Source of the DNA: Cyrtodaria siliqua
Taxonomy: Eukaryota; Mollusca; Bivalvia; Adapedonta; Hiatellidae
NCBI GenBank assembly: GCA_037043455.1
Contig: JAWPHD010002616.1
Span: 124,001-188,000 of the forward strand
Direction of reading: 5' to 3'
DNA: 64,000 nt
The notes under the pieces are model-generated. The model was not told the origin of the DNA. It made no database searches and saw only the letters and a list, made by a program, of their open reading frames with translations. Positions 12,201 to 22,299 of the stretch are shown one piece after another. The first letter of the stretch is position 1. Each line of letters starts with the position of its first letter. A program made the position numbers and the translations under genes.

Positions 12201-13841
12201 AGAAAATGCTGGGAGAATGACGGAAGACACGAAGCTGTTCATGGACAAGTTGGAGAAGGAAAAGCCAGACACGTCTGAGCAGAGAAAAACTGATATTCAA
12301 AAGGTACAACGACATTTGATTTTAATGCCACTGACCGTTCCAAGGCGGTAGCACTATTGTCAACCCTTTTGTGTTTGTGATGTCTTAATTGGCTTTTCAT
12401 CTTATTCATCTTTAAAGTTGTTCTCTGTTTCTGTGTGTGTTTGTGCTTGACTGTCGTCCTTGAATGCTACTTTTCCTGTTCGACTTTTATTTCTATATTA
12501 AATGTCACGATTATCTTAAACTAACATATAAGAAAAAAGTAATTAGGTAAATCTAATATTTGATCAACATTATCATTTTGTTTATTATTATTATTCTCAT
12601 TTATAAATAAAACGCTCCTTTACCTTTTATACATAGCCACCTCCAGTATTATTTTTGAAATGCCCTATATCCATGTATCTATATTTGCAGCGATACGTGG
12701 CACAGGGTTGGTGGGATCCAACACTAGAAGCGCCCAACACAAAGCCATTGTACAAGTATCTACAGGAGACGGATTCTTGGACAAATTTTAAAGGTACGTG
12801 ATTATTGTGGTGAATTCGGATACAAAAATAGTCTATTCAACGTACCTCTGTTTTAATCTTTATGATTTAAGAATTTCTGAGTGTTCAAAAGGACCTCCAT
12901 TATCAGTCTTTATTAACATTCACACAAGCGTTCGTTTAGTGCAGTGTTGCAGCTGTAAAATCTATCCCCATGCTACGAATCAGTATTTTTACTGGTCCTT
13001 TGGGATCAACGAGCCAAATATAGGTGACTTTGAAAATGAAGACCGCGTAAGCCGGTGCTAGAGTGTGTGAGGGTATCAACTCCTACATTACGTCTCATGA
13101 ACAGAATCAATAAAGCCAAGCCCGCTACTTTATTCTCCTGGCTGTGTTTCTCCCAAAGAATCTCTCTTATCAGCATTTATTACTTTAATATCAAAATTCG
13201 ACCGAAACGGTCAAAACTACATCGATTTGCTTTGATTTTTGAAAATGTAAAAACCTGACATCGTAAGACCTAAACTAGTTAATCAAATATCATAAGTCAA
13301 TATTGACTTTCTTAGCTTGAACTCTTCAATACTTTTATAGTGGGTTTTAAGCCAGTTAATTTCGACATGCCTTTTAATAGTGAACAGAATAATAATTGAC
13401 TTTATTACTCTGTAACACCAAACTATACTTGTATACCGAGAATTAATACTTTTATTGTTTGTTAGGTTCGAACTATTTTAAGTTATATTTGAAATAAAAC
13501 CATATTACATACACAAGTTTCTTGTATTAACCTTTCTGGCAAACGCGATTTTGTATGATGTTTTCCCTACCAATATGCAGGTTATTTCTGACATATTGAA
13601 AAGCTCAGTTTATTTTCAGGAACATATACATTTCAATATATTTGTAGTATAATTTCTAAAATAATCGTTTTTGATATAATAACCTATACATATTCCATAA
13701 CTATGTGTTTATGTTCCAGATCCAGCGAGACCCACCACAACAACTGCGTCTGTGCCATATCCTGCACATATATACACATCTCCACCAGCACCGTCAACAC
13801 GCAAATCAAAGCTGAAAAAGTTTCTGTGCTTTACCAAATAG
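6244..13841 (+). CDS. Tandem ubiquitin-like / von Willebrand A domain protein (spliced gene)
   Basis: Exons inferred from frame and GT-AG sites: 6244-6468, 7516-7665, 8003-8117, 8407-8459, 9142-9234, then 9661-9858 or 9911-10114, 10652-10816, 11161-11287, 12149-12303, 12691-12793, 13720-13841. All join in frame, giving 501 residues (503 with the second alternative). Residues ~3-75 and ~82-154 are ubiquitin-like folds; the second carries GIPPNQQ (116-122), close to ubiquitin GIPPDQQ. Neither ends in GG, so these are built-in domains rather than conjugable tags. An acidic linker (164-181) leads to a vWA domain (~190-375) with MIDAS residues D201, T203, S205 (DTTGSM), D275 (GGGDAPE) and the strand ALVMIGDE. 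A charged segment and a Pro/Thr-rich tail end in basic residues and CFTK. There is no signal peptide or membrane segment, so it is probably intracellular. vWA domains mediate metal-dependent protein binding and ubiquitin-like folds often bind the proteasome or ubiquitin receptors; an adaptor role is inference. I know no named gene with this exact order. Confidence 0.85.
6512..6959. mobile_element. TTAA-flanked MITE in intron 1
   Basis: 448 bp bounded by inverted ends AGGGACACTGTCCGTAA and TTACGGACATTGTCCCT (one mismatch in 17), each flanked by TTAA (6508-6511 and 6960-6963). No coding capacity. TTAA target duplication is the signature of piggyBac-like or Kolobok-like elements; which of the two cannot be decided here. 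It lies wholly within intron 1 and does not touch splice sites. Confidence 0.75.
8941..9100 (-). repeat. Fragment of retroelement family A, intron 4
   Basis: Matches the 3' untranslated part of the retroelement at 27562-28735 (shared CATCCCAATAAAACG, then the CTGCATTAATAGGCAATATA stretch). It contains a hairpin at 9004-9032 whose arms are ATATCCCCG and CGGGGATAT. Only the non-coding tail is present. Confidence 0.65.
9577..9658 (+). repeat. 41-bp tandem duplication at the exon 6a acceptor
   Basis: Two nearly identical 41-bp copies (9577-9617 and 9618-9658), each containing ACAAGTTACTTACTGTCATT, end directly before the AG that opens exon 6a. The copies duplicate candidate branch-point sequences (TTACTTAC, CATTACGA). 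They may affect choice between exons 6a and 6b. Upstream, 9478-9545 resembles repeat family B (see 16880-17070). Confidence 0.8.
9661..9858 (+). CDS. Alternative vWA exon 6a (MIDAS-competent)
   Basis: 66 codons, phase 0 at both ends, acceptor CAG and donor GTGTGT. It encodes the vWA segment from helix 1 (VRQKLRETCERLLRD) through the core strand NMRIGIMAHGDY to TGGGDAPE. The Asp of GGGDAPE is the third MIDAS position in vWA domains of this type. Exon 6b encodes the same segment, so only one of the two is needed for a complete domain. Its acceptor abuts a duplicated 41-bp intron sequence. Confidence 0.8.
9911..10114 (+). CDS. Alternative vWA exon 6b (MIDAS-altered)
   Basis: 68 codons, phase 0 at both ends, with a strong pyrimidine tract before its acceptor (TCCTTAACAG) and donor GTACTG. 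The peptide aligns along its length with exon 6a (VRHKLRQTCTRLLRD, NMRIGIMANGDY, DLSTDVDTLVKF) but ends TGGGGNGGE, replacing the MIDAS Asp and the Pro-Glu pair. It is free of stops and frameshifts, so it is probably still coding. Only 52 nt separate it from exon 6a. It could be used instead of 6a, rarely together with it, or it could be a young duplicate under weak constraint. Confidence 0.75.
10190..10335 (-). repeat. tRNA-derived SINE fragment, intron after exon 6b
   Basis: On the minus strand a GCGGGTTCGAATCCCAC stretch (around 10290-10306) is a perfect RNA polymerase III B box. No convincing A box precedes it, so this is probably a 5'-truncated tRNA-derived SINE rather than a tRNA gene. 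The 3' limit is uncertain. Confidence 0.45.
11930..12130 (+). repeat. Degenerate ~32-bp tandem repeat before exon 9
   Basis: About five diverged units around GACATACCGCATGCAATGAC run up to within about 20 bases of the acceptor of the exon at 12149. They take the place where the pyrimidine tract and branch point should lie. Confidence 0.6.
12335..12510 (+). repeat. Fragment of retroelement family A, intron 9
   Basis: Shares GCCACTGACCGTTCCAA, the TTGTCAACCCTTTTGTGTTT stretch and the terminal CCTGTTCGACTTTTAT with the copies at 16160-16685 and 31315-31790. It holds only the distal 3' end of the element, in sense orientation. Confidence 0.65.
12955..13170 (+). repeat. Repeat family B copy, intron 10
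   Basis: Similar in order to 16880-17070: a TCAACGAGCC / TCATCGAGCC block, a CGCGTAAGCC / CGCTTAAGCC block, then CTCATGAACAG and a TATTCTCCTG / CTTTTCTCTCTT block. Family unknown; no coding sequence seen. Confidence 0.5.
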
Positions 13842-14037
13842 GTATTGATTCAACATAACTTTATACAATTACAATTATGTGTCTATTTGAAATCATACCA
13901 AATGTGTTTTCATAATTGACATCACGTAATGCTTACTGACGAGCTTACTGATTGGATACGCATCAGCATACCGATTCTAAGTCGCGTACTTTGTGTAGAA
14001 AAGACTGTAATGAAAGCACAAGCGTCATAAGCTGCGC

Positions 14038-14209
14038 TTGAATGTACTCCTAGATGGAATCAGCTGAATGATACAGACGTTTGAATGTACTCCTGGATGG
14101 AATCAGCTGAATGATACAGACGTTTGAATGTACTCCTGGATGGAATCAGCTGAATGCTACAGACGTTTGAATGTACTCATGGATGGAATCAGCTGAATGC
14201 TACAGACGT
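14038..14209 (+). repeat. 43-bp tandem array x4 in the 3' UTR
   Basis: Four almost identical units starting at 14038, 14081, 14124 and 14167, each with TTGAATGTACTCCT, then GGAATCAGCTGAATG and TACAGACG. The near-identity implies recent expansion or active homogenisation. It would be transcribed as part of the mRNA tail. Confidence 0.9.
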
Positions 14210-14310
14210 TTGTAAATGAGATGAAACAATAAGGAGGATATGCTCACAAACTAACCAAAAGCTGATATAACACGTGATTATTATCTGAAACGTTCTCCGT
14301 GCAAGTGTGA

Positions 14311-14347
14311 TGCCATATCAAATGTGATGCCATACTTTGATATGGCA
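14311..14347 (+). other. Perfect 12-bp hairpin in the 3' UTR
   Basis: TGCCATATCAAA (14311-14322) pairs exactly with TTTGATATGGCA (14336-14347) around a 13-nt loop. In the mRNA it would form a stable stem-loop; no function is shown. Confidence 0.75.
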
Positions 14348-14804
14348 TTTGAACATATAAAACAGGAGTATTTGCCATGCATGTGTTTATCTTTATGGCT
14401 ATTTGTCATGTAAATTTTGTACATACAACGTAACATATATGTCATATGATACTATGTGAATTAAGTAAAATTATCGAACTTTGTGCTGTAAATAATTTAA
14501 TTTACGAATCAAGATTTCGTGCGTATGGAGTATTGTGATGTTTACTTCAAAAGCACCTGTAGACTACATGGACAAGCGGTGCTATTCGAGTGCAAATATG
14601 TTAAAGTTAAATTACTAAAAGGATCTTAGGCAAACTGTGCTCGTGTGACATAACTGCTTGTGTGGGGTGGCATATCACTGAACGTTGCAATAGTTTACTA
14701 ATTATCCGCTCTGTATATATTTGTATTGTGTACATATTTAAATATGAGTAAACATAAATCTTTGTAATATGTACAGTTATAATATTTATTGTTCATATTT
14801 TGTA

Positions 14805-14810
14805 AATAAA
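14805..14810 (+). terminator. Poly(A) signal of the Ubl-vWA gene
   Basis: Canonical AATAAA about 960 bases after the stop codon, followed by AT-rich DNA. No T/GT-rich downstream element is obvious. Confidence 0.55.
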
Positions 14811-14830
14811 ATACATTAAACATACATCAT

Positions 14831-16140
14831 GTTAATAAATTACCTTTTTATAACTCGACAAAGGTCGTGAAGAATGTCGACATTTTCGAAGGGTGCATAC
14901 TCGAACTTGGCATGCCCGTCAATTATACCCACAGCTATATCACTGAAAGATGAAACTAGAATTGTCTTTAAAAAATATTAGCGACGAAATGTATATTGTT
15001 ATTGCATGAATGTGGCGAATAATGCATTGTATTTTCTTTTATGAAGCTAGCTATCATACCTTAGACTCGTAGTCTAAAACGATTAACTATGGAAGCCAAG
15101 GAGGGACTTCTGACTTCCTTACTTCTTAATTCATTACTTCTTACTTTACGACTTAATGGTTTCTAACTTCATTACTTCTAATTTCACGACACCAACTTCA
15201 CGACTTCACCGCAGTATTTTTTCATCCCAGGTTTCCACTGTTGATATGTGAGATCCGGACAAAAATATAATATACCCGACGGTGTAGATAAAATTATATG
15301 AATATGGTGAAAATGAAAATTAAAGTTAATGTATCACATTTCTTGGTTAAAACTTTGTTGAAAGAGTTCGAATTAACAACACATCATGTCGTAAACGATG
15401 AAGTTAATATGATAACTATGGCAGTTCAAATAGCCCTGATACTTTAGCATTGTAACAAACAGTTGTATGTGTGTGTGATAAACCTATACAGCATTCCTTT
15501 CTGGATGTGTGTGTTTTTGTTTGAAACCTCAATATACATGGCTTGCCCATTTGATTTTTCTGATTTCCTACATTAACCTTTTCAACACGACACATTTTTT
15601 CCCCAATGAAATCTTAACAATTAAATTACTTGGACATCCATGCAAAGACCGAAAAATAGTAAAAACTAAAATAGCTAATCTGAAAAGGAAATAAGTCATA
15701 CACTCATGCTTATGAGCTGTATTCAAACTGTATTGGGTAATATGGTTGCGTACTGCACAATTAAATTACATATTAAATAGACCTTACAACCACCGAATGT
15801 TTCTTAAACATACCATTAGGCCACACATATAATAACAAGTTACAATTTGAAATTAAGCTTGTAAATAGTCTGTACAAAGTTAACTCAATTGCAGACGCAC
15901 GCACGCACGCACGCACGCACGTGCGCGCGCGCGCGCGTGTGTGTGTGAACAAAAATCATGTTACAGCATCAGATCAGATAAACATTGTGTTAGAAAGTGG
16001 AGTACGTAAAAATAAACCAATACATATTCAGCATTCATAACTAGCGCTTGAAGCTAGTGAGTGATCCAGTCAGTTTAAAAACCAATGCATACTTGTCTTT
16101 CGAAGCTCTACATTAAGTGCCCGATCATCAGACGCACGTT
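14831..16140. other. Intergenic, no gene seen
   Basis: Holds a pyrimidine-rich stretch of imperfect ACTTC repeats (15106-15206) and a compound microsatellite at 15893-15947 (ACGC repeats running into CG and GT repeats). Open frames are short and featureless. Confidence 0.55.
15893..15947. repeat. Compound microsatellite (ACGC)n-(CG)n-(GT)n
   Basis: Pure alternating purine-pyrimidine tract of about 50 bp, able to adopt left-handed Z-DNA in principle. Confidence 0.9.
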
Positions 16141-16159
16141 TAAAACAACATGCTTAGTC

Positions 16160-16685
16160 AGTTAAATGCTATAATGTCTCTGACTGTTGACAGAACTGTT
16201 TTATTAACGTTAGCGTTTGATGTTTGTCTTGAATCGTGTCTTATCGTACCCTGAACGGATGTTGTCGTGTTGCTCTTGCTTCTGCCAAGTCATTGAATAC
16301 TTGCTTTGTGGCTTTCTATGCTTTTTCTTATAGTCATATATACATGATCATTTATGTGTTATAATTAGTTTGCCTATTAATGCTGCCTTGATTGTTAGAT
16401 AATATAACCTGGCGGGGATATCTTTATTTACACTGTCCCGTTTTATTGGGATGTCAATAGGGTAAGAGTGAGGTTTGGTTGACCCTAGAGCCTGGTTTAA
16501 ACCCCATCGGCCTTTTTCGCCACTGACCGTTCTATGGCTGTAGCTGTACTGTCAACCCTTTTATGTTTATGATGTCGTATGTTGTCTTTTATTCATCTTT
16601 GTCACTGTTTCTGTGCTTTTTTTGGTTGACTGTGGTCCTTGAGTGTTACATTTCCTGTTCGACTTTTATATCTACTTTAGTTATC
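16160..16685 (+). repeat. Retroelement family A, 3' end copy
   Basis: Sense-orientation copy of the non-coding tail whose coding part is seen in reverse at 27562-28735. It includes the CTCTTGCTTCTGCCAAGTCA block, CCCGTTTTATTGGGATG, the GCCACTGACCGTTC block and the terminal CCTGTTCGACTTTTAT. 5'-truncated; no reverse transcriptase codons remain. Confidence 0.7.
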
Positions 16686-16879
16686 TCCACCAGTGGCATT
16701 CTTTTATCTTCACCTTTGACATTTCTGTGATATTGAAACAAGGCCCTATCTTAACAGTTGCAGCTGTAAGTTTTCTTGGTAAGTTCATGACAAAATAGGT
16801 TTAGTTGAAGTACATGCAATGCACCGGCAGTTGCCATTGGATTAGTATCTCTGTGTTTTTAAGAATATGTGAGGAAATT

Positions 16880-17070
16880 CAATTCAATTCGGTGACTATT
16901 GACTTGACTTACAGGTCCTTTACGATCATCGAGCCCAATCATTGTGTCTTTAAAGCAGAATACCGCTTAAGCCGCGGCTATTGACCATGAGAGGTGATGC
17001 AAATTATATTACCTCTCATGAACAGGCTCTATAAAACCGAGTCTGCTACTTTTCTCTCTTGTTTGTGCTT
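16880..17070 (+). repeat. Repeat family B copy
   Basis: Second copy of the unclassified repeat of 12955-13170, with GAGAGGTGATGC and its near-complement ATTACCTCTC forming an internal inverted repeat. A third partial match lies at 9478-9545. No coding sequence. Confidence 0.5.
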
Positions 17071-17803
17071 GTTGCTCGAAAAATATCCCATTTTCCGTAT
17101 TAATTTTGTGTATTAATTGCGTACATCTTGTTTTGTTTATTTGAAAACGATAAAGAGAATTCGAACTGTTTTTGTTTAAATTTGTAATTTCCTTTAAATA
17201 AATAAAATAGCTAAATAACTTTGTTAGAAATTCCTAAAACTGACATACGAGGCCGTTCAAATATTACGTGGACATTCTGTTTAAATAGTTTATACACTGT
17301 TATAAATCAAGTAAATTCAATTATATTGCAATACAAGTTTACATTTTCGCTTTCATATCAGTAAATATTACACAATTATTTGAAGCAGATTTCAAGAAAT
17401 ACGAGTTTTTACAACCCCACTGTAGCCGCCACGGAGCACGTCATTTGTGTGCTATGTCGTCGCCTTGAAAACCAACAACAACCTAGAGTTATAAATGACG
17501 AAAAATGCTATAAATAACAAATGTAATTGTTATTTAATTAGATTATTATATTAGTCATGGTTTGCATTAAATAAATAGAGCATTGTCATGATCATGTTTT
17601 ATAAATATATCACAGCTTCGGAAAGAGATCATATGAATTCGATCGAGTTTAGCATAAATATTCAAGGTATTTAGAAAACAAATAGCATAGTCATTCCAAA
17701 AGACATATTTATTGAACATATATCGGTATTCCTAATTTATTAACATATATATTTTGAACAATTTTTTGTTTTTCATTTTTGTATTAACTTTTTTGTTGTA
17801 TTA
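17071..17803. other. AT-rich spacer
   Basis: No gene, motif or repeat seen between the family B copy and the left end of the Harbinger element. Confidence 0.5.
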
Positions 17804-17928
17804 GGCCGCTATTCCATATTTCCGTTTCCGTGATCCGTGTCCGTCTCCGGGTCCGTGCTATTCCATATGTCAGTGACAGCAGGTGTCCGGCAAAGAATTC
17901 TTTTTTTCCAAGCCTTTATAAAGTGAGG

Positions 17929-20113
17929 ATGTCGCGGCTTTTAAGCAAAAAATTGGAAGAATATAATCAGTTTTTGATGCTTGCTGCTGTAGCGATCGGC
18001 AGAAGTCGTAACAATAGGAAACGTAAGCATAGATGGTGGATACGTGAGATAATAAGAAAGCGGGTCCAGCATGGCGCTTTCTATCATTTGGTGAAAGAGT
18101 TGGAACTGGACGTGGACGAGTTTAAATGTTGCTTCAGACTTTCCAAGGTACAATTTGGATACGTACTGTCTATGGTGGAAGATTTGTTGACAAGACGGAA
18201 CTTCACAAAAGAGGCCATAAGCGCTAAACAACGACTAGCCATATGCCTGAGGTATGTATGTGTATCTGTACGACCTAAATTTCATAATACGGATTTTTAT
18301 TAGTCTATATTATTACTACATGTATTGAATCAGTAATATTAAAAATATATAAAGACACATAACATCAATTGTTGGTTGTGTTTATTGTAATTAAGTAGCA
18401 AATAATTAGTCTAAATAAATTTGCATACTCAGAATGTCAAGTCCTGAATGAACACTGTTGTTGTTGTTGTCGCTTCTAATGGCTGCTAATGGCATAATTA
18501 CCATAGTTGTTGCTTGCTTGTGGCGGAGGACAATCAAACTGATACATAACCGGTTGGGAAGAAGCTGATGCCGGTTGTGTTGCGAATGGTGAATGCATTT
18601 GTGGATTCTGGAATGGGTATGCGAACGAGGGCATCAAGTTGTCGTCGTTTTCAGCATTGAACATCAGCATAGATATCTGCGTTTAAAGCAATCCATGCTT
18701 CTTCTTAGGCTACTGCTTGGCCCGCAGACAGCAACTTTCAAAGAAAGCGTCCATCGGATCACGAATTATTTCCCGTTTACACTGTTCATCCAGTCTGTTA
18801 GACTGTGCCTTTGTCAGCTCTAAGAATGAGGATTCGAACGTGGACATTTTCTCTGGTTTCTTTTTCTTGGCTTTGCTGGGAGCACATGGCGTTGCTTTAG
18901 CATCCAATCTCGATGTCGTAGGCATCTGAATGTTACCATCAGAAAGTGTACTTGCGTTTGACTCACACGAGCTTTGCCGGATCACACTGGGTCAGCTTCC
19001 GCTGTTGTTCTGAAATATAATTGAAACCAACATGTAAATAGGTATCATTAATGCGTTATATTTACCATTGAATATAATTTGGTTTCTGTTTCAGATTCCT
19101 GACATCGGGAGAAACGTACACGTCACTGGACTTTTCATACCGTGTTGCCCAACCAACTATATCGAAGATTGTTCCGGAGGTGTGCCGGGTGATATGGGAT
19201 AAATTAGCACCTGTGCACATGAGAATGCCTGCCAGTGCCGAGGAATGGCGTTTAGTGGCTGAAATCTTCTACGACAAATGGCAATTTCCAAACTGTGTAG
19301 GGGCAAACACATTGTTATGAGAGTGCCTGAAAACTCAGGGTCGTTGTATTATAACTACAAGGGTACATTCTCGATCGTGCTATTGGCTCTTGCGGATGTC
19401 AACCTTCGGTTTATAATGATAGACATAGAATCCTATGGTCAAAACAGTGATGGTGACATTTTTGCACATTCTAATTTTGGAAAGGCATTAATGGGAAATA
19501 AACTAGATCTACCACCGCCTGCTCCTCTTCCAGGAGCACACCATCTAGGGCCCATTCGGTATGTCATTATTGGCGATGAGGCGTTCCCCTTACAAGAACA
19601 TATTATGCGGCCATATCCCGGAAGAGGATGTACTGAAGCTCAGCAGATATTCAACTAAAGACTGTCGAGAGCTAGGAGGGTTGTGGAAAGTGCCTTCGGT
19701 GTATTTGCCTCTAGATTGAGAATATTCTTTTCTAAAATAGGCGTTTCATCAAAAAGAGTATGATAATGGACCTTTGGAAACGGCCGAGCACGACACATAC
19801 GAAATATTGCAGTCTCGGTTTGATTGAGACTGTTCATGAGCGGTAGTGAAATATGCTAGCTACCGCTGTTACAAGAGAAATTGTTAAGGCTACTACAGTG
19901 CTACATAGCCTCCTGCAGACACAAACTACAGCTGCACAAACTGCCAACATCCTGGATGACTCTCGCGAGGAAATACCATATACGGCAGTAGAAAACGGTG
20001 GCTCCTTACAAGCCTACGACATAGGGAACACGATGAAAGAGTATGTCTGTCATATTAACGCTGTCCCGTGGCAGGAAAGTCGTGTCCGAAAAGGTTACTT
20101 TGGTGATATGTAA
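17929..20113 (+). pseudogene. Harbinger transposase (HARBI1-like DDE nuclease), broken
   Basis: Exon 1 17929-18251 (starts MSRLLSKK) has donor GTATGT; exon 2 opens at 19095 after TTTCAG and continues in frame. Exon 2 reads FLTSGETYTSL, later QFPNCVGA, where about 10 bases are missing near 19301-19305. The loss shifts the frame and removes the segment that should hold the first catalytic Asp (family pattern GAxDGKH; here only GKH remains). The shifted frame then reads PENSGSLYYNYKG, SYGQNSDGDIFAHSN (second Asp region), GDEAFPL and MRPYPGRG, ending at a TAA (19656-19658) where a Tyr is expected. It resumes as RRVVESAFG (catalytic Glu). After a 110-bp insertion the C-terminus AVTREIVKATTVLHSLLQ runs to 20113. 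It cannot make active nuclease. Confidence 0.85.
19754..19867 (+). repeat. Repeat family C, short copy inside the Harbinger transposase
   Basis: About 110 bp nearly identical to 60779-60890 (TATGATAATGGACCTTTGG, then GCAGTCTCGGTTTGATTGAG, then GCTAGCTACCGCT). Removing it restores AGA-GCT-GTT, giving the reading ...SKRAVTREI of the transposase, so it is a true insertion. No clear target duplication. It holds two inverted pairs, GTCTC/GAGAC and GGTAG/CTACC. Confidence 0.75.
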
Positions 20114-20466
20114 CATTGTGAATACTAATAGTAAGTTGAATGGAGATTTATACATGAATATGATGTCGCAGACTTTAGCTACTACTTAAATATACCTACC
20201 CGACATCTTCTGGTGCACCCTGTGAGACCACATTCCGGTTTTCTTCATCAGATGAGGATAATTTATCAGCACATGCCATATTGCTGTCAGTGCTGAAGCG
20301 ATTTGTTGTTATTTAGTGTTTGGTAGCTTTCAAAACAATGCACCTAGACTGAATTGAATTATGTTTCTTTTTATTTAAGTTATTTGTTGACACAAATATA
20401 GAGAATCAAAATGTCCGTTTCTTTTTTTAATGTATAGACCGTGTCTAATATTAAATATATCAAATA

Positions 20467-20635
20467 CAGCGGCGGATCCAGCGGTCGGAATGGCGGGGTA
20501 GCACGGAGGTGGGACACAGATGGGGTGCCCCGCATGGAATTAAAATCGACGCCTGACACTATATAATGTGTCAACTAATTTTGTCAGATGCCCCGTAGCG
20601 CGTGCCCGATAGGCCCACCACTGGATCCGCCACTG
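20467..20635. mobile_element. CAG...CTG MITE with 5-bp target duplication
   Basis: 169 bp with inverted ends CAGCGGCGGATCCAGCGG and its counterpart ending CCGCCACTG, flanked by AAATA on both sides. CAG ends and short duplications fit a hAT-like element, although classical hAT gives 8 bp. Non-coding. Confidence 0.6.
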
Positions 20636-20701
20636 AAATATATAAAACAGTAACAAAATATTAACACGTTAATTAACTAAAATTAATCTGAATACATTTA
20701 A

Positions 20702-20872
20702 AGTATATTGCAAATACGGAAGTTCAAATTAATCCAGTCTTTTTGTGATTTGAACAAGTCAGCTGTACAGGTAAAATAAAATACATCAAATATTTTATTT
20801 TACATGGACAACACACTTGTTAAAATCACAAGAAGACTGGATTAATTTGAACTTGCCTATTTGCAATATACT
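20702..20872. mobile_element. TTAA-flanked foldback MITE
   Basis: 171 bp whose halves are inverted copies over about 60 bp (AGTATATTGCAAATACGG at the left, complement at the right), flanked by TTAA at 20698-20701 and 20873-20876. As RNA it would form a long hairpin. Unrelated in sequence to the TTAA elements at 6512 and 54164. Confidence 0.75.
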
Positions 20873-21561
20873 TTAAAACATACCTTGCGTCCTGCAGGAA
20901 GGGATCCAAAAAGCATATAAACTATTCATGTATTGCCACCCAATCTGGACGCTTGCTCCACTCCCTGGTTTCTTCTTACTAGCCATCTCCCTCTTTTTCT
21001 TAACGTATGTGTCCCGCAATGTCCGCCACTGAAATGTGACATAATATATGACTCGGTAGGTATTTATGCAAACATATTTCAAATATCACTTGTAAATACG
21101 TTAATTTATACATGTATGATGTATTCAAGTAATTGGATTGGACAGACAAACAGACGGGCTGGGAGGAAGACAGACAGACAGACAGACAGACAGAAACAGA
21201 CACATCATAAAATATTAAAAATGTACCTGATATTCCGTCAATTTTTAAACTTGCTGCATGCATGTTTCCATGCACATTTGAGTCTTTATGTTCAGGCAAC
21301 GTGGCGTCATAAATGGTTGGGTTTTTCCTGACCAGTTCAATTAACTGTTCATTGTTCTGAAAAATATTTCGCAGAATCCTTTTTCGAGACATGTTTGCTT
21401 CTCCACTGTCTGTCTGGGAATGTCCGTATGCGTGAAAAATCGCTCACAGTGCGAAACGTCGCGGACGCGGATACTGACACGGAACGGATAGATTGGAATA
21501 GACTCAGTGATTTCTCTATGTGTTCGATTTTTCACGGACACGGAAAAATGGAATAGCGGCC

Positions 21562-22299
21562 TTCATTGTATATTTTAATATTTTATTAACATTTTCTGAC
21601 GTCGTCAATTTCAAGTTAAACGCAAGGAAGTATTCGTCTGCTTATTTATACTTGTCTTTTTTCGCCTTGTGCAATATTCCTAAAAGTTCATAATTGTAAT
21701 TTTGAAACACCAGTGAAAATGCTACGTACCTTACTTTTGTGTATTTTTGCCGACGAGTTTCCTTTTTTTAGCCATTCCCGAAACGCAGTTATAAATTTGG
21801 ACTGCTCCGTGGATGGGTTTCTCGCCCTATTAGGTCATTCATTGCAACGTAACTAGACATGGTATCGATTTCTTTTAAAATCATTTCTTAGGAGTTGGAT
21901 TACGACATGTAGGAATCTTAAACGTTTACGTGCTAGGTAATTTATTACAAACATTCTTCGACCCAAGACGTGTAGCAAGCTCTGTTCGTTACTTCATAGT
22001 TGTAGAACAACTTTCCAAAAGCTGTGACACCGAGGAAGTATTGTCCACTTTCTCAAACGACTGTATTTGTGTACTTGATTGTTTCATATATTCCAGTAGC
22101 ATGTTTTATAGAACCGTATATTGCAATCCTCATTGGAACCCAAAAATAAACAAATTAGCAACACACATTTTAGAAGTAATTAAATGAAAACGATCCTGAT
22201 AAAGACAAAATAAACATTTATGCATTAAAACATTAGTCAATAAATAACTGAACGTGTTTATCCTTAAGTGTGTGTAGTACTAAGGATAACAGTCCCTCT
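21562..22299. other. No gene seen
   Basis: AT-rich stretch between the Harbinger right end and a retroelement copy. Open frames are short and without recognisable motifs. Confidence 0.5.

Larger units (their letters stand above)
13842..14830 (+). other. 3' UTR of the Ubl-vWA gene
   Basis: Follows the TAG stop (13839-13841) and runs to the AATAAA at 14805-14810 with no other strong signal in between. It contains a 43-bp x4 array (14038-14209) and a perfect 12-bp stem (14311-14347), listed separately. Confidence 0.6.
18476..21392 (-). pseudogene. Harbinger second gene, MADF-like DNA-binding protein, degraded
   Basis: Three separated pieces on the minus strand. 21392-~21270 encodes MSRKRILRNIFQ then LIELVRKNPTIYDATLPEHK, the start of a MADF (Myb-like) domain. 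21028-20884 has acceptor TTTCAG and donor GTATGT and encodes WRTLRDTYVKKKREMASKKK and GWQYMNSLYAFW, the end of that domain. 19009-18476 holds a Ser/Lys-rich linker, a BESS-like FLELTKAQSNRLDEQ and a Gln/Pro-rich tail. The middle of the MADF domain is not found; a (CAGA)n tract (21169-21193) lies where it should be. Frame shifts occur between linker segments. Such proteins normally help the nuclease reach the transposon ends. Confidence 0.65.
17804..21561 (+). mobile_element. Defective PIF/Harbinger DNA transposon with nested insertions
   Basis: 3.76 kb between inverted ends GGCCGCTATTCCAT (17804) and its complement ending at 21561; the subterminal CCGTGTCCGT / ACGGACACGG repeats are also inverted. 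Flanks are TTA on the left and TTC on the right, a decayed form of the 3-bp TWA target duplication expected for this superfamily. It carries the two usual genes: a HARBI1-like nuclease on + (17929-20113) and a MADF-like DNA-binding partner on - (21392-18476). Both are broken. Insertions at 19754-19867, 20467-20635 and 20702-20872 show that it has long been inactive. Confidence 0.85.
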
